Origin: Schwartzia sp. (in: firmicutes)
GTDB taxonomy: Bacteria > Bacillota > Negativicutes > Selenomonadales > Selenomonadaceae
Length of the DNA: 52,267 bases
Direction: 5' to 3'
Assembly: GCA_017480545.1 (NCBI GenBank)
Contig: JAFVAI010000030.1
Span: forward strand, 1 to 52,267
The notes under the pieces are model-generated. The model worked only from the letters and a program-made list of their open reading frames with translations, ran no database searches and was not told where the DNA came from. Position numbers and translations under genes: made by a program. Shown one piece after another: positions 15,657-22,869 of the stretch. Positions within the stretch are counted from its first letter, which is position 1. Every line of letters begins with the position of its first letter.

Positions 15657-15683
15657 TATGCAAAGAAAAGAGAGGATTCAGGA

Positions 15684-15953
15684 ATGATGAAGTTTTTTGC
15701 GGTGCTTGGAACAGCGGCATTGCTATCAGGCTTCATTTCGGATGATGGGAAGCCGATGTCCGAGGTGTACGTCGTAAAACCCGGTGACACAATTTGGAGC
15801 ATTTCGGAAAAGTTCTTGCCGAAGAATACGGCGGAACGAAAGTACATATTGCAATTCCAGGACGAAATCATAGCGGCGAATCCAGAAGTAAAAGCGAACG
15901 GATACAACATTCAGCCGGGTGACAAACTGGTCATCAATTATCGAGTAAAGTGA
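15684..15953 (+). CDS. Small exported LysM-domain protein
   Basis: An 89-residue protein with a weak N-terminal hydrophobic segment (MMKFFAVLGTAALLSGFIS) and one LysM domain (VYVVKPGDTIWSISEKFL ... YNIQPGDKLVIN), residues about 28-88. LysM binds peptidoglycan. It may be a wall-binding accessory protein or a lysogenic conversion factor; its position at the prophage edge fits a moron. AGAGGATTCAGG precedes the ATG. Confidence 0.8.
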   Translation: MMKFFAVLGTAALLSGFISDDGKPMSEVYVVKPGDTIWSISEKFLPKNTAERKYILQFQDEIIAANPEVKANGYNIQPGDKLVINYRVK

Positions 15954-15966
15954 GGAGGCAAACAAA

Positions 15967-16131
15967 ATGATCGGATTGGTGAAATTGCTCATGTTGCAGC
16001 GCAGAATGACGCGGAGAGAGGCAAAGGAGTTCAAAGAAGAATTGCACCGGCGCGTGAAGGAAGGCCGTGATCCGGAGGACGTTCTGAAGGAAAAGGGCCT
16101 CGCAGTAGATTTCTTTTTCGACATCGCATAA
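15967..16131 (+). CDS. Hypothetical small phage protein
   Basis: A 54-residue, charged, helical protein (MTRREAKEFKEELHRRVKEG in the centre). The GAGGAGG site lies eight bases upstream and the gene is 13 bp after the LysM gene. No family recognised. Confidence 0.65.
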   Translation: MIGLVKLLMLQRRMTRREAKEFKEELHRRVKEGRDPEDVLKEKGLAVDFFFDIA

Positions 16132-16157
16132 GAGACAAACGAAAGGTGGTAATCAAA

Positions 16158-16331
16158 ATGACGGCAATGGAACGTAAGCAAGCATGGAAACAGAGCGTGA
16201 TTCGCGCAGCCCAGCGGGGAGATTATGAGACGGCGATGAAAATGCTCGCGAACAACATCGGGAATCGCGGCAATGTAATCGAGTTCATCGAAGACATTTG
16301 CGAAAACAGCGATCCAAATGACGAAGAATAA
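16158..16331 (+). CDS. Hypothetical small phage protein
   Basis: A 57-residue, helical, acidic C-terminus (ENSDPNDEE). AAAGGTGGT lies upstream of the chosen ATG at 16158. No family recognised. It lies 26 bp after the previous gene, in the same rightward run. Confidence 0.6.
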   Translation: MTAMERKQAWKQSVIRAAQRGDYETAMKMLANNIGNRGNVIEFIEDICENSDPNDEE

Positions 16332-16613
16332 ACGCAGAGCGGCGGGGGCGCAAGCCCCTGTTAATGCAGGAGGGCAAAGCCTTCGCGGTCGCAACTCCGC
16401 ATCGGACATGGCAGAAAAGTCCGTATAAAACCCCGGTCGCAGACGCCTAGCGTGATTTTTCCCGGCTTTTGAAAGGAAAAACCGGGTGAGAAAGTCGAGT
16501 AGCTTTTCGGTACTTTTCAGGAAGCATCCGCGTGGGCGGGGTAACACTTGGAGAAAAGGACGCGGCGACCCTGCCGAAGACATCAGGGAATCAGCACAGA
16601 GGGAGGAAAGCCT
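16332..16613 (+). other. 282-bp non-coding stretch with several hairpins, possible structured RNA
   Basis: No frame here has a credible start and codon pattern. It has a GGGGC-GCAA-GCCCC tetraloop hairpin (16345-16358), a CGGAC/GTCCG hairpin near 16403-16423, an ACGC-CTA-GCGT hairpin near 16445-16455 and a CCCGG/CCGGG stem near 16465-16486. The motif GGTCGCA occurs twice. It does not match a riboswitch I know. It may be a leader RNA or a phage ncRNA. Confidence 0.4.
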
Positions 16614-16814
16614 ATGGCGAAGGAACGTAAGACTGTCGATGTATGGGAAATTCAAGGCAACTATGGGATGTTTTGGGAAACGCTTTGCTGCGAAAACACG
16701 CTGGAAGAAGCAGAGGCGCAGCTTCATTGCTACGACAAAAACGAGTGGCAGTACGAGCATAGAATCAAGCATCACAGGATTCCGAAAGAACGGTATGCGC
16801 GAGGCGACTTTTGA
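16614..16814 (+). CDS. Hypothetical small phage protein
   Basis: A 66-residue protein, aromatic-rich (VDVWEIQGNYGMFWETLCCE), reminiscent of small phage proteins with a single alpha/beta fold but unassigned. GAGGGAGGAAAG precedes the ATG. It is the first coding gene after the possible RNA. Confidence 0.65.
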   Translation: MAKERKTVDVWEIQGNYGMFWETLCCENTLEEAEAQLHCYDKNEWQYEHRIKHHRIPKERYARGDF

Positions 16815-16830
16815 GAAGGAGGTGGATTTG

Positions 16831-17202
16831 ATGAGCACAATCGAAGCTGTGGTGAAAATCCATGTGACGCAGCAAGATATTGATGACATCATGGCTACGG
16901 CGCTTGAAGGCGGGATTTGTTATTGGTGCAGAGAAGTTGAAGTTGTCGGAAAGTATTTGGGCATATATGCAAGTGAGCAGATTTCCCGCGGTGGTCAGCT
17001 AAAGTTGTACGACTATGATGATGACGGGCCGTACGCTCTTTCAAAGTCAATGGTATTGGGCGGATTAAAGCAATACATCGAAGAAGGAGCTTGCGGAAAC
17101 CAACTCGTCTACGAAGGAGCCATAGAAGCCGCGAATATTGACGCCGATATTGCGGACTGCATTATCCAGTATGCGTTATTCGGCAAATTGGTTTACGCCT
17201 GA
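16831..17202 (+). CDS. Hypothetical phage/plasmid protein
   Basis: A 123-residue protein: T-Q-Q-D-I-D-D-I-M-A-T-A-L-E-G-G-I-C-Y-W-C near the N-terminus, and a C-terminal helical part. Proteins with a GGIxYWC motif are common in Firmicutes phages and conjugative plasmids, function unknown. A perfect AAGGAGGTG lies six bases before the ATG. Confidence 0.75.
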   Translation: MSTIEAVVKIHVTQQDIDDIMATALEGGICYWCREVEVVGKYLGIYASEQISRGGQLKLYDYDDDGPYALSKSMVLGGLKQYIEEGACGNQLVYEGAIEAANIDADIADCIIQYALFGKLVYA

Positions 17203-17216
17203 AGGGAGGAATAGCT

Positions 17217-17426
17217 GTGAGGTATGCAAAAGCCCTGCAAGAATTTGAAAGGGTTTGCGGCAATCGCCAGTTGAGTGATGATTATTTGCGCGATCAAAAG
17301 TGTGAGACAAGAAAAAATGTGCCGGTGGCTATTGAATTCAGTTATGGCGTTGTGTATTTGCGGGATGATGCTGTGGATGCGTTGCTTGCACGAATCAAAG
17401 AACTGGAAGCGAGGTGCAAGAAATGA
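17217..17426 (+). CDS. Hypothetical small phage protein
   Basis: A 69-residue protein with a C-terminal coiled-coil-like helix (DAVDALLARIKELEARCKK). GTG start with AGGGAGGA upstream. It overlaps the next gene by 4 bp (ATGA), so the two are translated together. Confidence 0.65.
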   Translation: MRYAKALQEFERVCGNRQLSDDYLRDQKCETRKNVPVAIEFSYGVVYLRDDAVDALLARIKELEARCKK

Positions 17427-17614
17427 AAGTTTACGTTGACCGCGATGCCGTTCTTGAAATCCTGTCGGCAGATTCCAGTCTGCACGATGCGAAAAAGCTC
17501 GTCGAGGCTTTGCCGACCACAGCGGTATCCGAAGATGGCAAAACGGTATTTCACAGTTATGGCGTAAACCCGCAGTTCATCGGAAATGCGGGAACCATGA
17601 TTATCAATTTGTAG
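17423..17614 (+). CDS. Hypothetical small phage protein
   Basis: A 63-residue protein from the ATG at 17423; GAGGTG lies six bases upstream. The helical segment DRDAVLEILSADSSLHDAKKLVEALPT resembles small phage proteins of unknown function. The second half looks unstructured. Confidence 0.6.
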   Translation: MKVYVDRDAVLEILSADSSLHDAKKLVEALPTTAVSEDGKTVFHSYGVNPQFIGNAGTMIINL

Positions 17615-17626
17615 GAGGTGAGCAAA

Positions 17627-18007
17627 ATGCTGGAACTCGGAAATAACGGACTCAAATTTAGTCCGTTTGAGCTTGGTTATTTCACAGCTCTTGCGCTGCT
17701 CGGTGCTGACGATATGGAAATGGACAAGCGGGACGTCACGCCACAAAACATTCATCCTGATTGCGTAGAAGCACTTCTGCCGGGTGTCCGGGAGTTTTAC
17801 GAGAAGGAATTGCCGGAGAACCGCAAGCAGGACGAGAGCATCATCTACAATAGCGGCATGGCCTTTGCCATTGACCGGCACGGATACGGCGACGGATTTT
17901 GGCCGGACAAGAAACTCATGGAGGCGGCTCAGAAATATCGTTCCGATACCTCGGCTGCTCTCGGCGATGGGTACGGCGATGGTAAGATGTGGATTTTCAT
18001 TGAGTAG
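17627..18007 (+). CDS. Hypothetical phage protein
   Basis: A 126-residue, acidic protein with a C-terminal Gly/Asp-rich end (GDGYGDGKMWIF). No family recognised. GTAGGAGGTGAG lies before the ATG, in a run of closely spaced small genes. Confidence 0.65.
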   Translation: MLELGNNGLKFSPFELGYFTALALLGADDMEMDKRDVTPQNIHPDCVEALLPGVREFYEKELPENRKQDESIIYNSGMAFAIDRHGYGDGFWPDKKLMEAAQKYRSDTSAALGDGYGDGKMWIFIE

Positions 18008-18019
18008 GAGGTATGCAAG

Positions 18020-18400
18020 ATGAATGCTTTGAAGAAAATGCTGAACGGTTACAGCGGACATCAGTTCCAGTCCTCGTGCGGCGAAACGCCGGAGTTCAAG
18101 ACCTTCTGCGCGAAGCTCAAGAACGCCATGCGGAAGGAAATCCGTGAGGACTTTCCTGATTTGGATTTGACGGTATGGTCGAAAGGGCATTTCGATGTGT
18201 CCGGTTTCATCACCCGCAAGTCGGATGGGGCGATTTTCTATTTCAGCTTCCGCGATGTTCGTACCGCTAATGTGGCTGGAAAGCAGATGTACCGCTCGGC
18301 GAAGGACTTGAAAGATTATCGCGGCGGCATGAACCGGTGGACGGACGGCGGAAATCTGCTTGCCGCGATTGCGGTAGCTCGGAACGAATTTGAAATGTGA
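18020..18400 (+). CDS. Hypothetical phage/plasmid protein
   Basis: A 126-residue alpha/beta protein; the central segment SGFITRKSDGAIFYFSFRDVR suggests a strand-rich core followed by RTANVAGKQMYRSAKDLKDY. This resembles domains found as partners of large polyvalent proteins in plasmids, but I cannot assign it. AGGAGG lies before the ATG. Confidence 0.7.
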   Translation: MNALKKMLNGYSGHQFQSSCGETPEFKTFCAKLKNAMRKEIREDFPDLDLTVWSKGHFDVSGFITRKSDGAIFYFSFRDVRTANVAGKQMYRSAKDLKDYRGGMNRWTDGGNLLAAIAVARNEFEM

Positions 18401-18414
18401 AAGAGGTGGCAAAA

Positions 18415-18888
18415 GTGAAAATGGAATCCGGCAAATGCCCGCTGTGCGGCGGAGAGCTTGAATACCACGGGCAGGTAGCTTCCGAAGATTGCGTTTCGTA
18501 TCCGTGGAAATGCAAAAACTGTGGTGCTGAGGGTATTGAAAATGCGGCTGTCGTATTTGATTGTCACAGCTGTGTACGAGATGCTGATGACATTGAAGTG
18601 GAGTTACATCAGCCGTCAGATTGGTTTTGGGTATCGTGGATTACCCAAGACAGAAAAGGCGTAGTAAGCAGTCTGGGTGTGAACACAGGTTTCACGTCGC
18701 TTGAAAGAGCGATGCAAGAGGTAAAGTTCTGCGAGAACATATTTGGTGACAAGTTGATTGCGATATGGGTGGAACGCCACAACGAAGGGAAGAAACTCGG
18801 CATCCCGTTTCACAAGGTCTATGTTGACCCGTTTGGCGACAGGAGGAGGTGCGGAAAATGCCTGAGAGCCATCGAAGTAAATTTATAA
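18415..18888 (+). CDS. Zinc-ribbon phage protein
   Basis: A 157-residue protein from the GTG at 18415 (AGAGGTGG upstream). It begins with a treble-clef-like zinc ribbon (CPLCGGEL ... CKNCGAEG, two CxxC pairs), then a D-C-H-S-C pair, followed by an alpha/beta segment. It is close to phage proteins that recruit nucleic acid or modify transcripts, but the function is unknown. It overlaps the next gene's start by 31 bp. Confidence 0.7.
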   Translation: MKMESGKCPLCGGELEYHGQVASEDCVSYPWKCKNCGAEGIENAAVVFDCHSCVRDADDIEVELHQPSDWFWVSWITQDRKGVVSSLGVNTGFTSLERAMQEVKFCENIFGDKLIAIWVERHNEGKKLGIPFHKVYVDPFGDRRRCGKCLRAIEVNL

Positions 18889-19580
18889 AGCTGCTCCACC
18901 AAGCCAGCCAACGTTTCGATTTGTGGGACGTTTTCAACGATTTCTTGCTCGTGGCTGCAACGAGCATTGCCAACACAGCAGACTTGTGTCACGTTGTTAC
19001 GCCAGTTGAGGAATGGAACAAACGTGAAAAGAGATACCTCGAAACTATCGGCAAGTACAGCGAAGATGAGCAATCGCTTTTCCTGCGGATGTTCGCCGAA
19101 CTGGTTGAGGAGATGGACAGTCATGCAAAAGCAAAACATTTTGAGGACGTTCTGGGCGGCATGTTTCACGAGTTGAACTTGCAAAGCCAGTGGAGAAACC
19201 AATTTTTTACGCCGCAGGGTATTTGCGACTTGATGGGAAAGGTGGCAGCCGATAAGGAAAAACTGCGGCAGCAAATTGAAGCAAAGGGATACGTGAGCTT
19301 CAACGAACCGTGCAGCGGATCCGGAGCTACGATATATGGCTTTATGAACGCGATGCTGGAATACGGCTTCAACATCAGCAGTGATTGTTTGATTTACGCT
19401 GGCGATCTTGACGAGCGATGCGTTTGGATGACATATATCCAGTGCAGCTTGTATGGTGTGCCAGCCATAATCAGGCAACAAAATATGCTGACGGGTCAGC
19501 AGCTCGGAAGCCCGTGGTATACGCCCGTTTACATTTTGGGGCTGTGGCGTTGGAAAGAAGCGGGATCGAACAGGAGGTGA
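18858..19580 (+). CDS. Short N6-adenine DNA methylase-like protein
   Basis: A 240-residue protein with FFTPQGICDLMGK and the SAM-binding motif I region NEPCSGSGATIYGF (residues about 154-167), then an acidic strand end YAGDLDERCVWMT. The usual catalytic (N/D)PP(Y/F) motif IV is not visible; the C-terminal end reads SPWYTPVYILGLW. Similar short methylase-like proteins are known in phages and plasmids. It may be a SAM-binding protein or a methylase with an altered site. It protects phage DNA only if active. AGGAGGAGG precedes the ATG. Confidence 0.75.
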   Translation: MPESHRSKFIKLLHQASQRFDLWDVFNDFLLVAATSIANTADLCHVVTPVEEWNKREKRYLETIGKYSEDEQSLFLRMFAELVEEMDSHAKAKHFEDVLGGMFHELNLQSQWRNQFFTPQGICDLMGKVAADKEKLRQQIEAKGYVSFNEPCSGSGATIYGFMNAMLEYGFNISSDCLIYAGDLDERCVWMTYIQCSLYGVPAIIRQQNMLTGQQLGSPWYTPVYILGLWRWKEAGSNRR

Positions 19581-19586
19581 ATAACA

Positions 19587-19886
19587 GTGATAGAAGGTGT
19601 TGAAATCCGTGCGTTAAGCGCGGATGAACAAGAAAAACTTTTGGAGCGGTCGGAAAACGCGCTGCTCGCATTGAAGACATGGAAAAAATGTATGGGCGAA
19701 GACGGAGAAGAAGAATCCGACATGGAGAAGATGCTCCAAAGTGCAATCGACATTTTTACGGAACTTCGTCGCCAGTGGGCTATATCTATTGGCAAGCCAC
19801 AAGAAATCAGTGGGACGACATTGCAGAAGATTTTGGATGCGTCGTTGCGCATTTTGCGAGAAGAAATCAGAAAAGGGAGGCTATGA
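19587..19886 (+). CDS. Hypothetical helical phage protein
   Basis: A 99-residue, strongly helical, charged protein. GTG start with GGAGGTG upstream. No family recognised. It is 6 bp after the methylase-like gene. Confidence 0.6.
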   Translation: MIEGVEIRALSADEQEKLLERSENALLALKTWKKCMGEDGEEESDMEKMLQSAIDIFTELRRQWAISIGKPQEISGTTLQKILDASLRILREEIRKGRL

Positions 19887-19888
19887 CA

Positions 19889-20281
19889 ATGTTTGCGTTC
19901 AATCGGGACGTAAAGTCTCGGGATGAAATCATATTCGGCAGCTATGAACCGGAATTGTACGTTGGCGGTATCAGGCGTTTCGAGAACTTAACTCCGAGAC
20001 AGTTGGACGATTTGGTACTGCTTCGATTCATTGACCCGTTGGAAAAGCACAATCTTTGCCCGTGCGCCAAAGATATTTGGCGGTTTATGGAGAAGTATCC
20101 GGGCTATGTAGCAACGGGCTATGCCGTTTCTGTCCTGCGGGATGATTACCGGGTCAGTTTAGACGGCTTGCAGAAGGACGGCTACGACACGGAGACCGAA
20201 TTGGATGAGTTCTACCGTCAATTTCGTGAGGCCGATAATTTTGGCGTAGGGACGAAAAAGATGTATTGCTGGTTCGATTGA
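19889..20281 (+). CDS. Hypothetical phage protein
   Basis: A 130-residue protein. The first half (RDEIIFGSYEPELYVGGIRRFENL) is mixed; the centre has DLVLLRFIDPLEKHNLCPCAKDIWRFMEKYPGY, reminiscent of phage and plasmid helical domains. The ATG at 19889 has GGGAGG eight bases upstream, better than the ATG at 19883 that overlaps the preceding stop. Confidence 0.65.
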   Translation: MFAFNRDVKSRDEIIFGSYEPELYVGGIRRFENLTPRQLDDLVLLRFIDPLEKHNLCPCAKDIWRFMEKYPGYVATGYAVSVLRDDYRVSLDGLQKDGYDTETELDEFYRQFREADNFGVGTKKMYCWFD

Positions 20282-20295
20282 AGGAGGAGCGCCGA

Positions 20296-20541
20296 ATGAA
20301 GTATGAAATTTACCTCTATGACGTGTGGGGAAATGACGAGGACGGCTATGAAGTCAACGATGTTTTGCCAACGGGGACAGTGGTTGGCGAAGACGTAATT
20401 TCGGAGGATCGACTTTGCAAAGTTCTCGGTTTGGGCGATCCAGCAAAAATGGACATAGATGATTTGGGCGGGGATGCGCTTTCTGTCGATTATGACGGAA
20501 AGCCGTACTGCGAATTGAGGAGGATGGAAGACGATGATTAA
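20296..20541 (+). CDS. Hypothetical acidic phage protein
   Basis: An 81-residue, very acidic protein (D/E-rich) with a beta start (MKYEIYLYDVWGNDEDGYEV). Small acidic phage proteins of this kind include DNA mimics, but nothing else supports that here. AAGGAGGAG precedes the ATG; it overlaps the next gene by 8 bp. Confidence 0.65.
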   Translation: MKYEIYLYDVWGNDEDGYEVNDVLPTGTVVGEDVISEDRLCKVLGLGDPAKMDIDDLGGDALSVDYDGKPYCELRRMEDDD

Positions 20542-20941
20542 GAGTTTTACGCCGCGACCTTTTGCCAGAATGAATCCGTTGCCGAGTTATGTCACGAAGG
20601 TACGGACATATATTTTGACGGCGTTGGTAGTGGGGGGATATAAGATTACGCTGGCGATATTGTCGATTGGCGATTCAGTGAGTGCGGGGAACCCGCTCAC
20701 CCATGCTATGTTTGAGAGCTTTTCTGACCACGGAGAACGCATGAGCGTAACGAGAACCCGGGTAAGTGGTTGCGAGCGAGAATTTACGGCTGTAAAAAAT
20801 GCGATGGCGGGAGCGGGTGTAGAGTTCGATCCTGTCGCACCGTGCGAAAGCGAAAAAATGTTGCAGGCACTTGGCGACTGGTTTCAAGGGCAAAATCCTG
20901 AAATCCAATCTTGCTCGCTTGTGTCACAAACCTGTCATTGA
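20534..20941 (+). CDS. Hypothetical phage protein
   Basis: A 135-residue protein, no family recognised. Ser/Cys-rich tail. The ATG overlaps the previous gene's end (translational coupling), with GGAGG upstream. The codon pattern is less convincing than neighbours, so it may be only partly real. Confidence 0.5.
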   Translation: MIKSFTPRPFARMNPLPSYVTKVRTYILTALVVGGYKITLAILSIGDSVSAGNPLTHAMFESFSDHGERMSVTRTRVSGCEREFTAVKNAMAGAGVEFDPVAPCESEKMLQALGDWFQGQNPEIQSCSLVSQTCH

Positions 20942-20964
20942 TTTGTCATTATTGAGGTGATATT

Positions 20965-21429
20965 ATGATACCATCGAAAAATATGCTCACGCCCATGCGA
21001 TTGCATCTGGAAATCCGAAAAAAGTGCAATTTCTTCTGGCTACGCGATATTCGTGATGTGGACATCTCGCAATGCTGCGCAAAATGTTTCATCGGGGAAA
21101 AAGACAATCGCGTTTATTATGGGACGCTGCACAAGTCACAAGCAGTGCTGGACATCGAAATCAATCAGCATCCCGCCGCGAAAGCCTATTACCTGTGCGG
21201 ATTGAGCGATGGATTTGTGTGGGCGCTGAACACGCACTGCGCATTTGTGCCAGCTCCCGGTTCGGAAGTCCGTATCGACAACGACCGAATTTTTCTGGTC
21301 ATCACGAATGCGAAGCGCATCCACTTTTGGGATTACACGCCGCATCCAAAGGGCAATTATACAGAAGCCCAGAGAACCTGCCGCAACTGGATATTCGCGA
21401 ATTACATAAAGGACGGGATGCCGTTATGA
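20965..21429 (+). CDS. Hypothetical Cys/Trp-rich phage protein
   Basis: A 154-residue protein that overlaps the following DUF1848 gene by 4 bp (ATGA). It has several Cys (CNFFW, CCAKCF, YLCG, THCAF, TCRNW) and looks like a small metal-binding or beta-rich domain. Unknown function; the coupling suggests it works with the DUF1848 protein. Confidence 0.65.
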   Translation: MIPSKNMLTPMRLHLEIRKKCNFFWLRDIRDVDISQCCAKCFIGEKDNRVYYGTLHKSQAVLDIEINQHPAAKAYYLCGLSDGFVWALNTHCAFVPAPGSEVRIDNDRIFLVITNAKRIHFWDYTPHPKGNYTEAQRTCRNWIFANYIKDGMPL

Positions 21430-22262
21430 TTGTGAGCGCGAGTAGAAGGACGGACATTCCGGCGTTATTCTCCGAGTGGTTTTATAACCGTGTGGGGAAG
21501 GGATTTGTCCTCCTAAAAAACCCCTATAATCCTCTACAAGTCGGGCGTGTTACGCTCACGCCCGACAAAGTAGATGGATTCGTTTTTTGGACAAAAAATG
21601 CTGCGCCAATGCTGGGGCGGATTCACGAATTGGACGCATTCAAGTATTATTTCCAATTCACGATTACGCCGTATGGACGCGATGTTGAGAGGAATATCCC
21701 TGATAAAAAAGAGGTTGTTATTCCTGCGTTTAAACGAATTGAACCGGGAAAAGCCATTTGGCGTTATGACCCTGTTTTCCTGAATGACCAATACACATGG
21801 GATTATCATGTTCGAGCTTTTACAAAAATTGCTAGATCGCTGGAAGGTTGTGCTACAAAAGCCGTAATGAGCTTTGTTGATTCATACAGAACGGTGGATT
21901 TACAGCCTTTGAAAATACAGCAACTCACGGTTGAACAGCAAGCAGAACTTGCTCAGCAACTTGCAGACATTGCAAAGCAACACGGTATTGAACTTTCTTC
22001 ATGCGCAGAAGAATTAGGGCTTCCGCATTCTTGCTGCGTGGATGGAAAAATGTTCGGCGTGGATAGGCCGAAGGACAGAAATCAGCGCGGGCTGTGCAGA
22101 TGCGTTGAAAGCGTTGACATCGGAGCGTATAGCACTTGCAGCCACGGCTGCGCATATTGTTATGCAAACCATTACGGATACGTTCAGCCGAGGCCAGATG
22201 TAAATTCCGATTTGCTTGGTTCGCCGCTTACGGGAAACGAAAAAATTAAACAGAGGAATTAA
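21426..22262 (+). CDS. DUF1848 domain protein
   Basis: A 278-residue protein. The N-terminus IVSASRRTDIPALFSEWFYNR and the segment VDGFVFWTKNAAPM are diagnostic for DUF1848, and the C-terminus carries a radical-SAM-like cluster C-x3-C-x2-C in STCSHGCAYCYANH. DUF1848 proteins are thought to bind an iron-sulfur cluster; the reaction is unknown. They are usually chromosomal, so the phage location is noteworthy. It is the last gene of the early run, closed by a strong terminator. Confidence 0.9.
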   Translation: MIVSASRRTDIPALFSEWFYNRVGKGFVLLKNPYNPLQVGRVTLTPDKVDGFVFWTKNAAPMLGRIHELDAFKYYFQFTITPYGRDVERNIPDKKEVVIPAFKRIEPGKAIWRYDPVFLNDQYTWDYHVRAFTKIARSLEGCATKAVMSFVDSYRTVDLQPLKIQQLTVEQQAELAQQLADIAKQHGIELSSCAEELGLPHSCCVDGKMFGVDRPKDRNQRGLCRCVESVDIGAYSTCSHGCAYCYANHYGYVQPRPDVNSDLLGSPLTGNEKIKQRN

Positions 22263-22317
22263 GAGAGCCTCCGTTGTGCATCGAAAGATGCGAAGTACGG
22301 AGGTTCTCTTTTTTTAT
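22261..22317 (+). terminator. Rho-independent terminator with GNRA-capped inner stem
   Basis: AAGAGAGCCTCCGT (22261-22274) pairs with ACGGAGGTTCTCTT (22297-22310), 14 pairs with one wobble. Inside is GCATC-GAAA-GATGC. A T run follows. It ends the accessory gene run, and separates it from the ParB-packaging module. Confidence 0.9.
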
Positions 22318-22341
22318 TATTTCAACGGGAGGACAAAGACT

Positions 22342-22869
22342 ATGGAAGCCATCAACAAACGAGTTGACGAGCTGCGAATGTACGAAGGCAATGCCCGCCG
22401 CAATGACACCGGCGTGGCGAAAGTTGCTGCCAGTATCAAGCAGTTCGGATTTCTCAACCCCATCACCATTGATGAGAACAATGTTATCATCTCTGGTCAC
22501 ACGCGCCTGAAGGCGGCTATGCAGCTCGGCATGGAAGAAGTTCCTTGCGTGGTTCATAAGCTGTCAGAGGAAGACGCGAAACTCGCCCGCATTGTGGACA
22601 ATAAGAGCCACGAGTATTCGACGTGGGATGTCAACAAGCTACATCAGGAGTTGGACCATATTAAGCTCGATGCAAAGACGACCTTTTTTACGCCGAACCG
22701 CGACCGTAAATTCTTTCAAGACCATAAGCTCCTGATTTTCGGTAATAATGAGTTGCCGATAACTGAGGAAGAGTACGCCCGTCTGAAGGCCCTGTATGAC
22801 GATTACATCGCCGAAAATAAGACGTATCTGGGCTTCGTGATGTTTTTGACGGGAGGTAAGGAAGAATGA
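22342..22869 (+). CDS. ParB-like nuclease-fold protein 1
   Basis: A 175-residue protein with a ParB N-terminal domain (residues about 1-95), including the conserved VIISGHTRLKAAMQLG box and the LARIVDNKSHEYSTWD stretch. The C-terminal 60 residues form a small module ending ENKTYLGFVMFLTGG that resembles the end of the second ParB gene. Phage ParB-like proteins next to terminase are common and may act on DNA or nucleotides. Overlaps the next gene by 4 bp. Confidence 0.88.
   Translation: MEAINKRVDELRMYEGNARRNDTGVAKVAASIKQFGFLNPITIDENNVIISGHTRLKAAMQLGMEEVPCVVHKLSEEDAKLARIVDNKSHEYSTWDVNKLHQELDHIKLDAKTTFFTPNRDRKFFQDHKLLIFGNNELPITEEEYARLKALYDDYIAENKTYLGFVMFLTGGKEE

Noticed and set aside
16332-16613. 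A c-di-GMP or other known riboswitch, from GGGCAAAGCC in the gap
   Set aside because: The conserved second helix and receptor motifs are not found; only the short match is present.
16486-17202. A 238-codon open frame
   Set aside because: Its first part overlaps the 66-residue gene out of frame and has odd Arg/Ser-rich composition. Only the part from the ATG at 16831 with a perfect ribosome binding site is supported.
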